Source of the DNA: F23-B02 sp963613665
Lineage (GTDB): Bacteria; Bacillota; Clostridia; Oscillospirales; Oscillospiraceae
Direction: 5' to 3'
NCBI GenBank assembly: GCA_963613665.1
Contig: CAVEAL010000021.1
Location: 1 to 38,454 of the forward strand
Length of the DNA stretch: 38,454 bases
Under the pieces are notes generated by a model that made no database searches, had not been told where the DNA came from, and was given only the letters and a program-made list of their open reading frames with translations. Shown here piece by piece: positions 38,280-38,454 of the stretch. Position 1 is the first letter of the stretch. Every line of letters starts with the position of its first letter. The position numbers and the translations under genes were made by a program.

Positions 38280-38311
38280 GTCCGGCATTTCCGAAGGGTA
38301 TGAAGGTTTTA

Positions 38312-38346
38312 AGCAGGGGACAAGTGAATATGTCCCCTGCTTTTTT
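38312..38346 (+). terminator. Terminator of rpsO
   Basis: AGCAGGGGACA / TGTCCCCTGCT stem around an 8-nt loop, then six T. Confidence 0.93.
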
Positions 38347-38394
38347 AGCGGAGCTCTGCGCCGTAAAAAAGCAGAGAGCCTGAACAACGCTTTC

Positions 38395-38454
38395 CCCTCA
38401 AGGCTTTTTGGAGGCGCTGCCGCGCAGTACCGATACGGTTTTTGCGGTGTCCCG
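38395..38454. repeat. Intergenic palindromic repeat, copy at window end
   Basis: Nearly the exact reverse complement of 20147-20207, including CTCAAGGCTTTT, GAGGCGCTGCCGCGCAGTAC and CGATACGGTTTTTGCGGTGT. It is cut by the window end, so the full element continues to the right. Confidence 0.75.

Noticed and set aside
1..38454. CRISPR array
   Set aside because: Repeats in the window are few, unevenly spaced and palindromic intergenic elements or terminators. No regular repeat-spacer pattern and no cas gene.

Overview
The window looks like a chromosomal segment of a gut-type Clostridia (Firmicutes, probably Oscillospirales; inferred, not proven). The reasons are a large Gram-positive-type SRP RNA directly upstream of dnaX, a DUF896/YnzC protein, a PrsW-like protease, a DUF975 protein, strong AGGAGG ribosome binding sites, SigA-type promoters and single-membrane surface proteins. 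Most genes are GC-rich (roughly 55-60% by eye). The left 3.3 kb and parts of 27.1-28.7 kb are clearly more AT-rich and look acquired.

Region 1 (1-3357, minus strand) is the tail of an Rhs polymorphic-toxin locus. It holds a truncated Rhs core with a variable tip (1423-2406), an adjacent small membrane protein that is a candidate immunity protein (927-1421), and a short in-frame relic of an older tip followed by a second candidate immunity gene (280-825). A third cassette (2573-3145) is preceded by a duplicated ~195-bp piece of the Rhs core. Two cassettes end in nearly identical hairpins.

Region 2 (3519-18039, plus strand) is a 14.5-kb, eight-gene apparent operon with one clear promoter (3429-3457) and one terminator (18057-18095). 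It encodes a multi-pass membrane protein, a PrsW-like intramembrane protease, and six exported proteins. Four of these (438, 742, 744 and 1531 aa) share a repeat with a 'GY..(D/N)LN......(I/V)YLGY.TT....AITDI' signature that resembles the MABP beta-prism. Three of those four also carry a central hydrophobic hairpin followed by an FTPIP motif. The other two are a beta-helix protein and a protein with two duplicated halves. I could not match this combination to a named system, and it is the main discovery candidate.

Region 3 (18294-24160) holds a DUF4127 lipoprotein, ybaB and dnaX with the SRP RNA, a tRNA-Ala, a nitroreductase relic and a small membrane protein. Region 4 (24381-29643) holds a beta-CASP metallo-beta-lactamase nuclease, a DUF975 protein, a tRNA-Leu, several broken mobile-element genes (RNA-ligase-like, recombinase/ATPase chimera) and a glycerophosphodiesterase.

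Region 5 (30021-34217) is the arginine operon argC-argJ-argB-argD, with a consensus promoter and a possible ArgR box. Region 6 (34379-38279) holds a tRNA-Val, a zinc-ribbon/Big2 membrane protein, the yfbR-DUF896-AEC transporter operon with a perfect palindrome over its promoter, a lipoprotein and rpsO with a structured leader. Two families of dispersed intergenic repeats, a terminator hairpin and a palindrome-rich element, recur across the window.
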